From NCBI GenBank assembly GCA_027943335.1, contig BSBK01001294.1:1410001-1474000 (forward strand): a DNA stretch of 64,000 bases, given 5' to 3'. Below the pieces are notes generated by a model. The model searched no databases, was not told where the DNA came from, and saw only the letters and a program-made list of their open reading frames with translations. The position numbers were made by a program, and so were the translations under genes. The DNA is from Chamaecyparis obtusa (taxonomy: Eukaryota; Streptophyta; Pinopsida; Cupressales; Cupressaceae). Each line of letters opens with the position of its first letter. Positions within the stretch are counted from its first letter, which is position 1. Shown piece after piece: positions 51,051 to 62,485 of the stretch.

Positions 51051-54000
51051 CTAAGAAGATGATCATGTTCGTGTTGCTCATACTTCTAAAGGAAAAGGGA
51101 AGAAAGGTAACTTCAACAGGTTCAAAGATAAGGATTTTGATTCAGCCCCTGAATCCAAGAGGATCTATCTATAGGATTCAGTGCTTCAGATGTGACAAAT
51201 ATGGTCAATTTGCTAGAGACCGTAACTCGTAACTCTAGACCCCAGCATCAAGTTGCTACCACTAATGTTGAAAATGTGTCTCCCCCTAGAGAGTCAAGTG
51301 AAAATTCAGAGGGGTTCTTATTTATTTCTACTCTTTCTAGTAATATGCCTACTGACAATAATATATGACTTATTGATAGTGGAGCCTCCCACCACATTAC
51401 AGGTTATCGTGAGCACCTCTCTAACCTGAAAGAAAAAGACTCACACTTACAAGTTATCATTGGTGATGATGCTTGCTATTTTGTGAAGAATGGTGATTCT
51501 ACTTCATTTCACTTAGTTGTAGGTGTTCCTCTTCACTTGAGTGATATATTGTTTGTTCCTAGAATTAAGAGGAATCTAATTTCTATTTCAACATTGGAAG
51601 ATAAAGGTTATAATGTTGCATTTGTTGAAGGAAAAGTCCTTCCATGGAAGAACACTAGCATTAAGACAGCATGTGAAGTTGGTGTCTATCATGACAAGCT
51701 ATATAGAGTTTCAGCTCATCCTATTCAAGTTTTTGCACATAATTCTATAAGTACAAGTGAGCTATGGCACTAAAGATTTGCTCGTCTAAATTTCAGAACC
51801 TTGTCTTCCATGGAGAAGGTAGTAGTTGGCCTTCCTAAGCTGAATCAAGATCATGAGGGCGTCTACAAAGGGTAGGCTCTAGTTAAGAACATTAAAAATC
51901 TATTTCATAGTAGTGAAAGTAGAGCAAAAGATATCCTAGAGCTGATTCATTCTTATTTGTGTGGTCCTATGTTAGTTGCTTCATTATGTGGCTTTTGGTT
52001 TTATGTTACTTTCATTGATGACTTCCCTCATAAGTCATGGACTTATTTTCTAAAATCTAAAGAGTCTCATGAAATGTTGTCCAAATTTAAAGAATTTAAA
52101 GCTCTTGTTGAAAATTTCTCCAATAAGACGACAAAGGTTCTAAGGTCTGATAATGGGGGTGAATATACTTCTAGTATATTTCAAAAAAATTGTATTGAAG
52201 CTGGGATTAAGAGGGAGTTTTGTGTCCCCTATAATCCACAACAAAACAGTGTAGCTGAAAGAAAGAACAGGTCTATAGTTGAGGCAATGAAGGCCATGAT
52301 TCATGATCAAGGTCTTCAAACATTCTTATGGGTAGAAGCCTACAGGACAGCAATATATGTTCAAAATCGTAGTCCACGTTCAATCCTTGACAATATGACA
52401 CCAGAAGAAGCATTCAAATGTTCTAAACCAGATATTAATCATCTCAGAATTTTTTGATGTCCTGTCTACATTCATGTTCCAAAAGATAAAAGGACTAAGT
52501 TAGAACCTTCAGGAAAGAAAGGTATTTTTTTTGGTTATAGTGACTCATCAAAAGCTTACAGAATTTATATTTCAGGTCAAAAGCAAATTGAAATCAGCAG
52601 AGATGTTTCTCTTGAAGAAGATGTAGCTAGCAAAAGATCTAAAGAAACTAATATGGAAATTGAAAGAGAAGATCTTGAGCCTTCTCAAGACATGGATATG
52701 GCTGTTCTGGATTTCCCTTTTGAGATTCAGAGGGAGACTACAAAGTTAGAAGATTTTGATGATCCTGTTGATCTGGTTGGTCCTATAGATAATTTTGCTG
52801 GTCCAAGTAATGTTTCAGCTGATAAGAAGAGACCTTTGTGGGCCAAGCATACTATGCAAGAAGCTGAAAAATATGCAGCCCCACGTGGCACCTTTAGGGA
52901 AAGTTAAAAACCTCATAAGTTTGCAGGATATGTTGCTTTGATGAGTCACATTCAAGCCTTCAAGTTTTGAGGAGGCTTCAAATCAGCAAGTATGGAGAGA
53001 TGTCATGATGGAGGAGTACCAATCCATAATCAAAAATGAATTGTGGGACATTGTACCTAGGACCAAAGGTAAATATATTGTGTCTTCTAAGTGGTTGTTC
53101 AAAATTAAACATGCAGCTAATGGGAGTATGGAAAAATATAAAGCTAGATTTGTAGCTAGAGGTTTTTCTCAAAAAGAAAGTATAGATTATGAAGAGACCT
53201 TTGAACCTGTAGCACATTACACTTCTATTAGGACTATCATAGTTGTTGCAACAATTAAGGGATGGAAACTTCATCAAATGGATGTGAAGATAGCATTCTT
53301 GAATGGGATAATTGAAGAGGTTTTCATAGATCAGCCAGAGGGTTTTGTGATTCATGAGAAGGAATCACATGTGTGCAGATTGAAAAAGGCCTTATATGGT
53401 CTTAAGCAAGCTCCACGTGCTTGGTATGAGAGAATTGATCATTATTTATTGAGCTTGGGCTTCCTAAAAAATGATGTTGATCCAAATTTATATTTCAAGG
53501 CAATTGATGATAAAGCCTTAATCTTGGTACTTTACATTGATGATTTGTTTCTCATTGGTGAATGGAATCACGTGTGCAGATTGAAAAAAGCCTTGTATGG
53601 TCTTAAGCAAGCTCCGCATGCTTGGTATGAGAGAATTGATCATTATTTATTGAGCTTGGGCTTCCTAAAGAATGATGTTGATCCAAATTTATATTTCAAG
53701 GCAATTGATGATAAAGCCTTAATCTTGGTACTTTACATTGATGATTTGTTTCTCATTGGTGAAGATGATCCCATTATTAAATGTAAGGAGTTAGCTTCTA
53801 AATTTGAGATGAAAAATCTCAATCTTATGCACTACTTCCTTGGACTTGAAGTATGTCAAAAACCAAATGAGATCATTTTGAGTCAAGGGAAATATGCCAT
53901 TGATATTTTGAAAAGGTTTGGTATGTTACAAGTCCATGGCTACACCTATGGAAGAAAATCTAAAAAAGTTATGTGAGGTTGCAGCCACTTTAGATTTAGT

Positions 54001-54655
54001 TGATCCCACTATGTACAGGCAATTAATTGGTTCATTAATGTATTTGGTTAATACTAGGTCTGATATATGTTATGTTGTTAACACTCAGTCAATTCATGTG
54101 TGAACCAAGACAGATTCATCTTCTTGTATACACATTTTGAGATATGTACGTGGTACAATGGGATATGGTCTAAAATATTCTTCTTATGAAGAGCTGAGCT
54201 TGCAAGGTTTTTCTGGTTCAGATTGGGCAAGTTGTGTGCCTGACAGAAAGAGCACTTCAAGATGTTGTTTCAGCCTAAGTTCAACTATGAACTCTTGGTG
54301 CAGCAGGAAACAATCATGTGTTGCTCAGAGTCAGCTGAAGCGGAATGTTTTGTTGATATATGTTCTGTTGCAGCTTGTGTGGCTGCAAGAGAAGCAATGT
54401 GGCTTCGCAAACTACTTGCAGGATTGTGTGAAGCTTCCAGTTAATCTTGTTCTTCATGATAGAACCAAGCATGTGGAAATAAAATATCATTACTTGAGAG
54501 ATATGGTTCAAAGGAAAGTAGTTGAGCTCAAGTACATTTGCACAAAATAGCAGACATTCTCACCAAGCCACTTCCTAGAGTGAAGTTTTGTTATTTTCGA
54601 GACAAGCTTGTTATTGTGGAGAATGATGCTCTTGTTGAGAGAGAGTCTCAGCATC
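51051..54655 (+). pseudogene. Outer copia gag end, protease, integrase, RT and RNase H
   Basis: In order: a damaged zinc knuckle (CFRCDKYGQFARDR, His and last Cys lost), protease with DSGASHHITGYREH near 51375, pre-integrase, integrase core (LCGPMLV, RSDNGGEYTSSIF, NPQQNSVAERKNRSI), linker KRPLWAKHTM, RT (53005-53976) and RNase H to about 54560. There are several stops and frameshifts. RT contains a tandem in-frame 201-bp duplication so the YIDD box occurs twice. Inactive. Confidence 0.88.
53363..53764 (+). repeat. In-frame 201-bp tandem duplication inside RT
   Basis: Unit 1 (53363-53563) and unit 2 (53564-53764) both encode HVCRLKKALYGLKQAP ... LVLYIDDLFLIGE. The shift is exactly 67 codons, the reading frame stays open through both units, and only a few bases differ. 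Confidence 0.93.
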
Positions 54656-54672
54656 AATGATTCTTATACATG

Positions 54673-54814
54673 TTAATGAGTTCTTCTCTGTGAGGGAGAA
54701 GTTCGAGGTACAATCCCTTGTTAATGAGTTCTTCTCTGTGAAGGAGAAGTTCGAGGTGCAATCCCTTGTTAATGCATTCTTCTTTGCAAGAGAAGTTTGA
54801 GGTGAAAGCCCTTG
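54673..54814 (+). repeat. Three 48-bp tandem repeats after RNase H
   Basis: Units at 54673, 54721 and 54769, each TTAATGAGTTCTTCTCTGTG ... CAATCCCTTG, the third diverged. They lie between RNase H and the 3' LTR of the outer copia. Confidence 0.9.
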
Positions 54815-55044
54815 TTCCACCCTCCGAGAGTAGCCATGGTGGAAGTCATGTGTGAGACTCCATGACTTAGTATTTTTGTTTCTTCACTCTCTAGGAGTAG
54901 CCATGGTGAATGTCATGCTGAGATGACAATATCATGTTGAAGAAAACTTTTATAAGTTTTTATGTTATTGACACGTTTTGGTTGCAACTCATTGTGCTTA
55001 TCATGCTATGACATATGAATGATCTCTCTCTTGCTAAGAGGGAG

Positions 55045-57700
55045 TGTTAAAGATAAGGTAGCTACGATAGAGACCATTCACACTTGCGATGATCTGCAGT
55101 AAGGTTCTCAGAAACACTATTGTGATAATGATCTATTCTTATCATATTTTGGTCTGCACTGTCATATGGATTCTCTCATGTTCGAGCATTTGCTTCGAAG
55201 TTTTTTGTATGTGATGTGAGTTCGAGTCTTCTAGTGGCATTGTGTAGCTAGTGTTATTGGCATCAAGATGTTTCTCTATTCTCTTCATTATTGTGACTTA
55301 TCTGGGCATCTATCATGGTCTGCATTGGCATTAAAAGGTGTCTTCATGTCTGTTGTTTTTCATCCGGCTAGAATCAGTTCTTGTAATTATTCGACACCTA
55401 TTCTTCTCACCTTTGTTGTTGTTGAATCACATGATGACTTGGCACCGCCATCGCATGAATTGGCATCAACGTGGGTTGTGAAATGTCCCCTTTTTAGCAT
55501 GACCATGATAGTGGACGGATTTAGCCTATTACTGGGTCCTTGTAGGCTAATACTGGTGATTAGAGGACCATGTTGAGGGTTATGGCTCTATTTGGTGGGA
55601 CTTACTATTTATAGTAAGTCAAGGGATGGTTCCAATGAGCTCAGATGAGTTAGAGGACTTGAATGATGCTCTCAATTTTTATTTTTGGCTTCTGGTTTGG
55701 GCTCCAAGAATCTTGGAGGGAGCATCTATTTTTAGTAAGTCACCCCATCAAGTTTATTCATCGACTTTCTTCATCAGGATCACTCATGTGTTGTCAAATT
55801 TCGATTCTGACACTTCTTCAATCATTTTCGCAAGACAAGTGAATTATTATTATTATTTAATTAAATACACTAAGGTTGCTATTTTTGTTGGTATTGTATA
55901 TTGGTCACCTTAGTGTCATAGCTCATTGGAACCGGGTTGAAAAGCTTTAAATCTTGGGCACATGAAACAATGACCTTGTGTGTCAGAATATCATGATATT
56001 GATGAAAAGGTCATTTTTGGAGCCAAGAGGAGTTAATAAATTATATTATTCAAATATGTGCCTAAGTATAAAGCAAAGGGCATTTAAGTGAAAAGTGTCT
56101 TCATGACGCGAGCTGTGGGGTGATAAGGAAGATTTGTTTTATTGTTATAAAAGCAATGGCTTGTTGCAAATGAAATCATTCATGGATATCTTTTATTTGC
56201 AATTTGATGAGTTTGTGTTCGTGAGGGTTTGAAGTTTTTCTTCTCCAGGCCAAGAACGATCTTCTTGTTGGTGTAGGCATTCTGAACCAACATCTAAGTT
56301 GGTGAGCTAAGCTAGATTATGTGTTGCGTTAGACATAACACAGTTGGGACGGCTTTAAAGGGCAACGATCTTCTGTTTAGTGGCTGCGATCTTAATCCCT
56401 TGAAGCAGCGATCTCATACATTGGTTGTGTTTATCATTCCATGAGCCCTACGTTTACCATATTGGCTGTGATACTGGTTTGAAAGGTAGTGTGAGATCTC
56501 TACAAGGCTGCGAATATATTCTTATTGGCTGCGTCCATATTTTTACTAGCTGCAATCTCTCCATGGCAGCAATTCAACGTCCAGTGGGCTGCGATTTTGT
56601 TTAGAGTCATCAATCAACCAAATCCAGGTTCCTTTGTTTGAATTAATAATTGTTGATGCATATATTTGGGCATTGTAAATACTTGCAGCTTAGTTTTAGC
56701 AAATGAATAGAATATTTATACTTAGCTTGCAAGATAATGTGAATTTCATGTATTATCATATGTTTTGAATTGCAAAATCATTTAAATACAAACATAGCAA
56801 ACCATTCACACCCAGAAATCAGAACTTGTACATTGCATGTAAAGTGTTTGACAAAATGTCAAACATTCAAAATTGACAACCAAAATCGGAATTGAGGCAA
56901 TATCCTAGTGTGGGATATTACAGTGGTATCAAAGCTTGCATGCTAAGTATTTGACAAAATGTCAAACATCTTAAAAGTAAAGCAATTTGGTATTTGTTAA
57001 AGTTAGAACCAGCAAGGGTTCTTTACAGGTTACTGCAATGGTTCATGGCTTCAAGTCGATCATTCATGTTGGGAGGCCATCACGTGTTTTGTCCAAGTTT
57101 GTAACTGCCGACTCTAGCAATTACACGGGAGTTCTTTTATGTTTTGGTAACGCTTCTTTGGCAGTAATAACATTTCAGTCACGCTCGATGGACTCTTTGT
57201 CTACCGTAAGTGAATATGGCTTACGTAGAGTTAATGATGTTTTAAAAAGCAGAGAATGCGAGTTAAGCTCTGTATGTGAGCAGCGAAGGAGATACTGAGA
57301 TTGAAGCATTAAAATATCATTTTGTAACAGTGAGGTTTTTTGGTACTGTGTATTATCAGAGATTTTGATTGTGAGTGATAAATTTGTGTTTGTAAATCAT
57401 TTCTCAAGATTGATAGTATCTATGAGATACTTTGGTCTATTGTTGTATGCAGTCAAAGTGTTCAATTTGTGAAGGAGATATATCAGGCTTATTGATTAAC
57501 TGATTAATGTCTTCAGTCATAGGTGAGAAGTAATTGTAATTGTTTTGAGAGCTCTATTAAGGGATCACCATTTTGTGGGTTGGGTTTTTCACCCTCAAGA
57601 GGAGGGTTTTCCCAAGATAAGTCTCCTGTGTTCTTTGTTATTTTGTGTGTTGCATTTCAATTTACTGCAATCTATATATATTCTGGTTCAAAAATTAACA
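55045..57700 (+). repeat. 3' LTR of outer copia, interrupted
   Basis: Same sequence as 41865-42937 in 55045-55478 and 57028-57700, with a 1.55-kb insertion between them. The two LTRs differ by many small changes and an extra piece near 55105. Confidence 0.87.
55479..57027 (+). mobile_element. Partial LTR element inserted in outer 3' LTR
   Basis: An LTR-like block (55479-56922, TGAAATGTCCCC ... GGATATTACA) is followed one base later by a primer-binding site TGGTATCAAAGC (56924-56935) and only about 92 bp of internal sequence before the host LTR resumes. Flanks GGTTG and GGTTA match at 4 of 5. No second LTR or coding region, so it is either truncated or an incomplete integration. Confidence 0.65.
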
Positions 57701-58135
57701 ATTTCAACATAGGTACAGTCTATGTACTCTTCCCTAGACCACTACTATTAGGCCCACTTTGGAATCTTTGACCATACATGCCTTGGACACTTCAAATGAC
57801 ATGGACAATCTTATTATGTGGCCTAAACGATCAGAGACAACTCCCTTTCATTGACTAAAGCAATGTAATGATACATTAGTACAAAAACACCTTCAATTGT
57901 TCATGTAAGGGGGCAATCCTTTTTGGCCTAATGGACACACAAATACACAATGCTATTCCCAAACTCCCAATATAGACTTGTGAGAACTCTTTCAACATTC
58001 TTAGAAATATTTCTCTGACTATTTAATCCAAGACATGATTTAACGGTTCAAATCCTATCATTGTTGTCCCATTGGACTGACACACACACTGCCATCCTTG
58101 TCGAACAATAGAAGTATCCCTTTCTAAATTATAAA
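57701..58135. other. Spacer, nothing recognised
   Basis: No coding or structural feature supported. Confidence 0.4.
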
Positions 58136-58556
58136 CATTGGTAAGTAGGAGATATTTTCCATAGCAAGTCAAATTATGATATTGCTATCAAGCTACAACT
58201 GCGTAGTTTTTTGAGTCAAACTCATTAACCCATGTTTCATGAGTAGTGGTTCACACGAACCAATCTCTCATGAGAATGAATGGCACACTTAGCACTCAAT
58301 GGATCTAGGTGATGCTCACAGAGGTGAAGCACTGGGACTTCCTGGGAGGTCACCCATCCCAATACTACTCCAGCTCAAGCACGCTTAACTACAAAGTTTC
58401 CTCCATGGTTAAACCCACTCTTCTTGCAACCCTATTTGCAAAACCTTCACCAAGTGTTGTGCCTTATGAACCATTCATTAGAAAGCCCCTTGAGTTCATC
58501 AATTGGTAAGTAGGAGATATTTTCCACAACAAGTCAAATTATGATATTGTTATCAG
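58136..58556 (-). repeat. Unit with 57-bp direct repeats around a 5S-like segment
   Basis: The sequence GGTAAGTAGGAGATATTTTCC and the following 35 bp or so occurs at about 58140-58194 and 58504-58556, about 364 bp apart, bracketing the 5S-derived segment. This could be partial terminal repeats of a Cassandra-like TRIM or a local duplication. Confidence 0.5.
58337..58390 (-). repeat. 5S-rRNA-derived segment (Cassandra-like)
   Basis: On the minus strand AGTTAAGCGTGCTTG, GGAGTAGTATTGGGAT and GGGTGACCTCCCAGGAAGT match the 3' half of plant 5S rRNA, including the internal Pol III promoter region. The 5' half is not recognisable, so it is not a working 5S gene. Cassandra TRIMs of plants carry such a segment in their LTRs; a 5S-derived SINE is the alternative. 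Confidence 0.7.
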
Positions 58557-59309
58557 GATAGCACTATCATAATTGTAAACATGACAAATAACTTGTAACA
58601 AGAGTCCAAGCCTCCTAACATGCCCTCTTATGGCAAACCCCTGCCAAACAGCACCAAAATATGGATTGGTGTAACAAACTCTATCTTTTCTTGTCCTGAC
58701 AGTTTGATATGCATTGTTTTAGACCAACAATCAAACCAAGACACGTGCAAACCTTAACTCCAGACCCTACAGTTTTGGGAACTTGTAAAACATGTTAACA
58801 CGGACCTCTCAACAAGTTTTTAGGATTTTTCACCGGTGGAGGATCAACTTATAGCATTTTTTCCCTCATGGTTTACCCTAGATAGGCTTTCTACTTGTCA
58901 ACACAAAAATTGCTATATCTTTCACAATACTTAATGAAATATAATGAGACCAACTGCAAAAATAAGCTAATTCATTGTTCTAACATCTCCAATCATGTGT
59001 TCATCGTTTCATGGACATATAATTCCTACAAATATAAGAAAACAAATTGCACCGTGTGGAAACATAGAGAAAAAGATGGCAAAACAACAATTTGTTTCTT
59101 CTTTACTTCCTCCAACCCTAGTTTTCATTGGCTCTTGCCCTCTTTATCATCATAGCATTATGGGCAAACAAATACTCACACAAAGTCTTAGTTTCAAAAA
59201 TATCATATTTGTTTGTTACAGTAGATGCTTCTAGTATCCTTCCCTTCAACATATCTTGAATCTCCCAAGGCAACTTGTCATTCCTTGCTGCTGTCATGAC
59301 TGTCCTAGG
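58557..59309. other. Spacer, nothing recognised
   Basis: Short open frames only, no supported feature. Confidence 0.4.
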
Positions 59310-59866
59310 TCAATTCATCACTGCAAAATCAGTCTCTTCCTCTTCCAATGTCTTTAGAATCTCAATTTCACTCATTAACATCATACTTGACCCCACATTT
59401 TGGTCTTTATCTTCCTCCTTCAAGGGTGTTAAGGTATAAGAGCTTCCATCTTTTTCTATGACAATAATGTTTTTCCTACCATCATGCATAGCATTTCTAT
59501 CATATTGCCATGGTCTAGCAAGCAGCATATGGAACACGTCCATAGGAATAATGTCACACAAAACCTTGTCCATATATCTCCTTATTTGGAACTCTACCCA
59601 ACATTGTTCATTGACTAGTGCTTGCTACCCCTTAATCAACCATGATATTTTATGAGTGTAGGATGAGGTAATCTTTCCGAAGTCAGTTTCTTTACCATCC
59701 CAACAACAATCAGATTATCAGTACTTCTCAAATCTATAACAACTTGACAACACTTACCTTGGCACGTGCAAACAGTACAGAATAGTGACTTCTTTGTTAA
59801 CACTAATGACAACATTTGCAAGTTTTGACAACATTGACAACTTTTACATGACAACTTTTGCAACAT
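59310..59866 (-). pseudogene. Ty3/gypsy protease-region fragment
   Basis: Two overlapping minus-strand frames give LFCTVCTCQGKCCQVVIDLR, STDNLIVVGMVKKL and then MDKVLCDIIPMDVFHMLLAR, PWQYDRNAMHDGRKN and YTLTPLKEE, the order of the aspartic protease to linker region of plant gypsy elements. The usual D-S-G at the active site reads D-L-R, and there is at least one frameshift. RT is not found next to it. Confidence 0.7.
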
Positions 59867-60009
59867 TTTACATCTTGTAACAACTTGTCATGAAAACATT
59901 CCAAAATGGATCAAAATGACCCCAAATGGTTTTAAATGACCTTATTGGACCCAAATACAACCGAACAACCTAAAACCAAAAATGACTATATGCAATCTAT
60001 GATGCCCCT

Positions 60010-61004
60010 GCATTAGACCCATACAAATTGAGTGCCAATCTTTTGCATGATTAACTAGAGTGAGTGGACTATACATGGTGTCCAAAAACTGTGATTATAT
60101 GTGGCCTCCACTATAGCCCCATGCCCTACAATGATTAGCATTGTCCATTATGATAGACAACATTTGTAGCCCCCACCATCTCAATTGATTCCATGAGGAT
60201 ATTGGCAATGAAATTTGCATCTTTCACTTGACCCTCACAATCCAGTGCTTTCAAGAACATTGCCCCTTTAGGGGACACTACTATAACATTGATCAATGGC
60301 CTATTCTTGTAATTTTCCATTCATCAAAAATGATGAACACGCATGTTTTCATCCATGTATCTTTGATCACTCTCAACTGTGTCTCTATCGAGGCTTTCTC
60401 CTTCACCAATAAGGTGGTTTGCACCTTTTCATACTCGGGAGTAACATAATTAGATGTATTGCAAAGGGTAGTCACCATCTCCTACCAATAAGGTGATCTA
60501 ACAATGTTGAATGGAAGCCCATTGGCATAAAAGAAACGAGAAACACTCTAGGCCACATCCAATGGGCCTCTTTTCTATGTAACAATTTCTAGTTCAAAAG
60601 GTGGTGGCATTGGCCAGAAAGGATGCTGACCAGTGGATTTTCCAAGCCACTAGGAGGTCTCCTCGAGCCTGTCTTGGCAAGGAGTTGAGTAGTCTTTGTT
60701 TTGTTGCTTCCTTTATTACCTTCCTCTTATATATTGCTTCACTTATGGGCTTTGACATCCAATTCCCATCAATCCCCTTACAAGGTTTCAATCCTTTTCT
60801 AGTGGTGGGATAGAAGTGAATTTTTACTCAAAAGTATGAGCTCAAATACTCTACATTGCAATGGTTACACCACCAAATAAAACTCCCACCACTAGGTAGT
60901 GCCCTAATCATTGTTGTATAATACCAAAGTGGTGAAGGTGCATCAATTTCAAAAGGCTTCACCCTGACAATTGAACTAGAGCTTCCACTCCCACTTCCAA
61001 CCAT
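60010..61004 (-). pseudogene. hAT transposase pseudogene, N-terminal half (BED, DUF659)
   Basis: ATG at 61004 (MVGSGSGSSSSIVRVK), a BED finger (GGSFIWWCNHCNVEYLSSYF), a basic linker (KRKVIKEATKQRLLNSLPRQ), then FYANGLPFNIVRSPYW, KEKASIETQLRVIKDTW, MKTCVFIIFDEWK and ALDCEGQVKDANFIANILME of DUF659, continuing with frameshifts to CIVHSL near 60030. The catalytic C-terminal half is missing. Same clade as the other three hAT copies. Confidence 0.82.
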
Positions 61005-61600
61005 TGTGTCCGACTCTGAATAATGAACCTAAAATGGAAAAGAAATTTCAAGATATTATTGCAAAAAAAATTGAAAAAAAAATCAACAATATAACCCCTT
61101 AATATTCATACAAAGAATAAAAAAGTATTCAAAACTTCTTTTAAAAAAATTAAAAAAACACTTCAAAAAATTTTTAAAATCTTGAAAATTTCATTGAAAA
61201 CTTGAACAAAATGAAGATTCACTTACCTTTGAGATAGTTGTTGTTGAGATGGTAAAGAAACTCATTGATTGTTGTAGTGTTCAAGGTTAATTAACGGATT
61301 TGATACAAACTCATTGAGGGATTTGATCAAAACACCCAGGTTAATTAACACAAGGAACCATGGAGGACTATGTGACAAAATTCCAAAAGTTCTTTGTCAT
61401 GGTTCCAAGAATAACCAAAAAGAGACACACAAACCTATATATATATATATATATTTTTATGGAGGGACCATCGGAATCTATTTGAGGCCTAGTAGGTGCC
61501 TTTGATCCTAACCACCTCCAAGATGCAATCCTAAGAGCCCTACGACTTGATACCACTCATATGAGGGAAAAAAGTTTCTCTAATAATATCATTAAGAGAT
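61005..61600. other. Spacer with A-rich and AT-microsatellite tracts
   Basis: May include the 5' untranslated part of the hAT copy at 60010-61004. An AT microsatellite is near 61437-61454. Nothing else recognised. Confidence 0.4.
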
Positions 61601-61832
61601 GAAACCTGCTATAAGGAAGACAAACATACAAGAACATTTCCTCCTACAGAGGACCATACAAAACTTAAGGAGAAAATTTATGTTCCAAGAGCAAGGAAAA
61701 TTGGGAGCATGGACATGTTTGTAAGCGAGAGGAGCCTCAAAAGAAAGATTTGTGCTTCAAGTGCAAGGAGAAATGGAAGCCAGGACATATATGTGGAAAA
61801 AGAAGCCATGTACGCAATATAAAGGCATTATT
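61601..61832 (+). pseudogene. Ty3/gypsy gag fragment with zinc knuckle
   Basis: CFKCKEKWKPGHICGK (61753 on) is the CX2CX7HX2C knuckle seen in plant gypsy gag proteins. A short open stretch precedes it. It stops at 61833 where TGTAATGTCCCC begins, possibly an LTR start. Confidence 0.6.
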
Positions 61833-62485
61833 TGTAATGTCCCCTTTTGGATTTACCCTAGAATTTGCCCACAAGATAGTTGTTGATGCTATTAATTGTT
61901 TGATATGATAAGTCTAAATCTGCTTCCTTAGTTGATCGTTGTATCTAATTGTTGTTTATCATCAAACCCATCCAATTGATATCCATAAATAATGTTTCTA
62001 ATCACTATTTAGGAGAAATTGTGAAGTCTTGAAGCAAAACAATTTTTCTAAGGTGTCAATATCCCCTTCATGGCGGCTGAGACTCTTTCTTGTTGTTCTT
62101 CAATGTCATTTACTCTCCTCCCCCATTGTAGCTTTATATCCTATTATTCTCCTCAAGTTGTGTGACTTTTGGGAATGTTTGTCCTTTCATCAGGGGTCGA
62201 GTCTCCTCATAGATGTCTCTTCGCTAATTACTAATCATTGTGAAGGGTTTTCTTCTACTCACGTCTCTTCATGGATAGTTGTTCTTAATTAAATACATAG
62301 TCTTTTCTTTAATCAAGGTCACTGCATCTAATTGTTGTTTATCATCAAACCCATCCAATTGTTGTTTACCATCAAACCCATCCAATCGCTATCCATTAAT
62401 AATGTATCTGATTGTTTTTTGGCAAAATTGTGAAGTCTTGAAGCAAGATGATTTTTCTAAGGTGTCGATATCTTCTTCGTAGCAG
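61833..62485 (+). repeat. Possible LTR start plus 130-160-bp direct repeats
   Basis: TGTAATGTCCCC (61833) matches the start of the LTRs at 55479 and 4602. Inside, TCTAATTGTTGTTTATCATC ... TTTTTCTAAGGTGTC occurs at about 61947-62060 and again at 62326-62466, the second with an internal 28-bp repeat. Confidence 0.5.

Larger units (their letters stand above)
41865..57700 (+). mobile_element. Outer Ty1/copia retrotransposon of the nested cluster
   Basis: Its 5' LTR is 41865-42937 (TGTTAAAGATAAGG ... AATTAACA), followed by the primer-binding site TGGTATCAAAGC (42938-42949). The 3' LTR is 55045-57700, lengthened by an insertion, preceded by the purine tract GCTAAGAGGGAG. Gag and pol lie at 43036-43530 and 51051-54655, interrupted by a 7.5-kb nested insertion. 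A perfect target duplication is not seen (ATTCA against ATTTC). Pol is related to the young copia at 44809-50914 (both have the KRPLWA block and the same purine tract), so they are of one lineage but different families. Confidence 0.88.

Noticed and set aside
58337..58390. Functional 5S rRNA gene
   Set aside because: Only the 3' half matches; the 5' half is unrelated.
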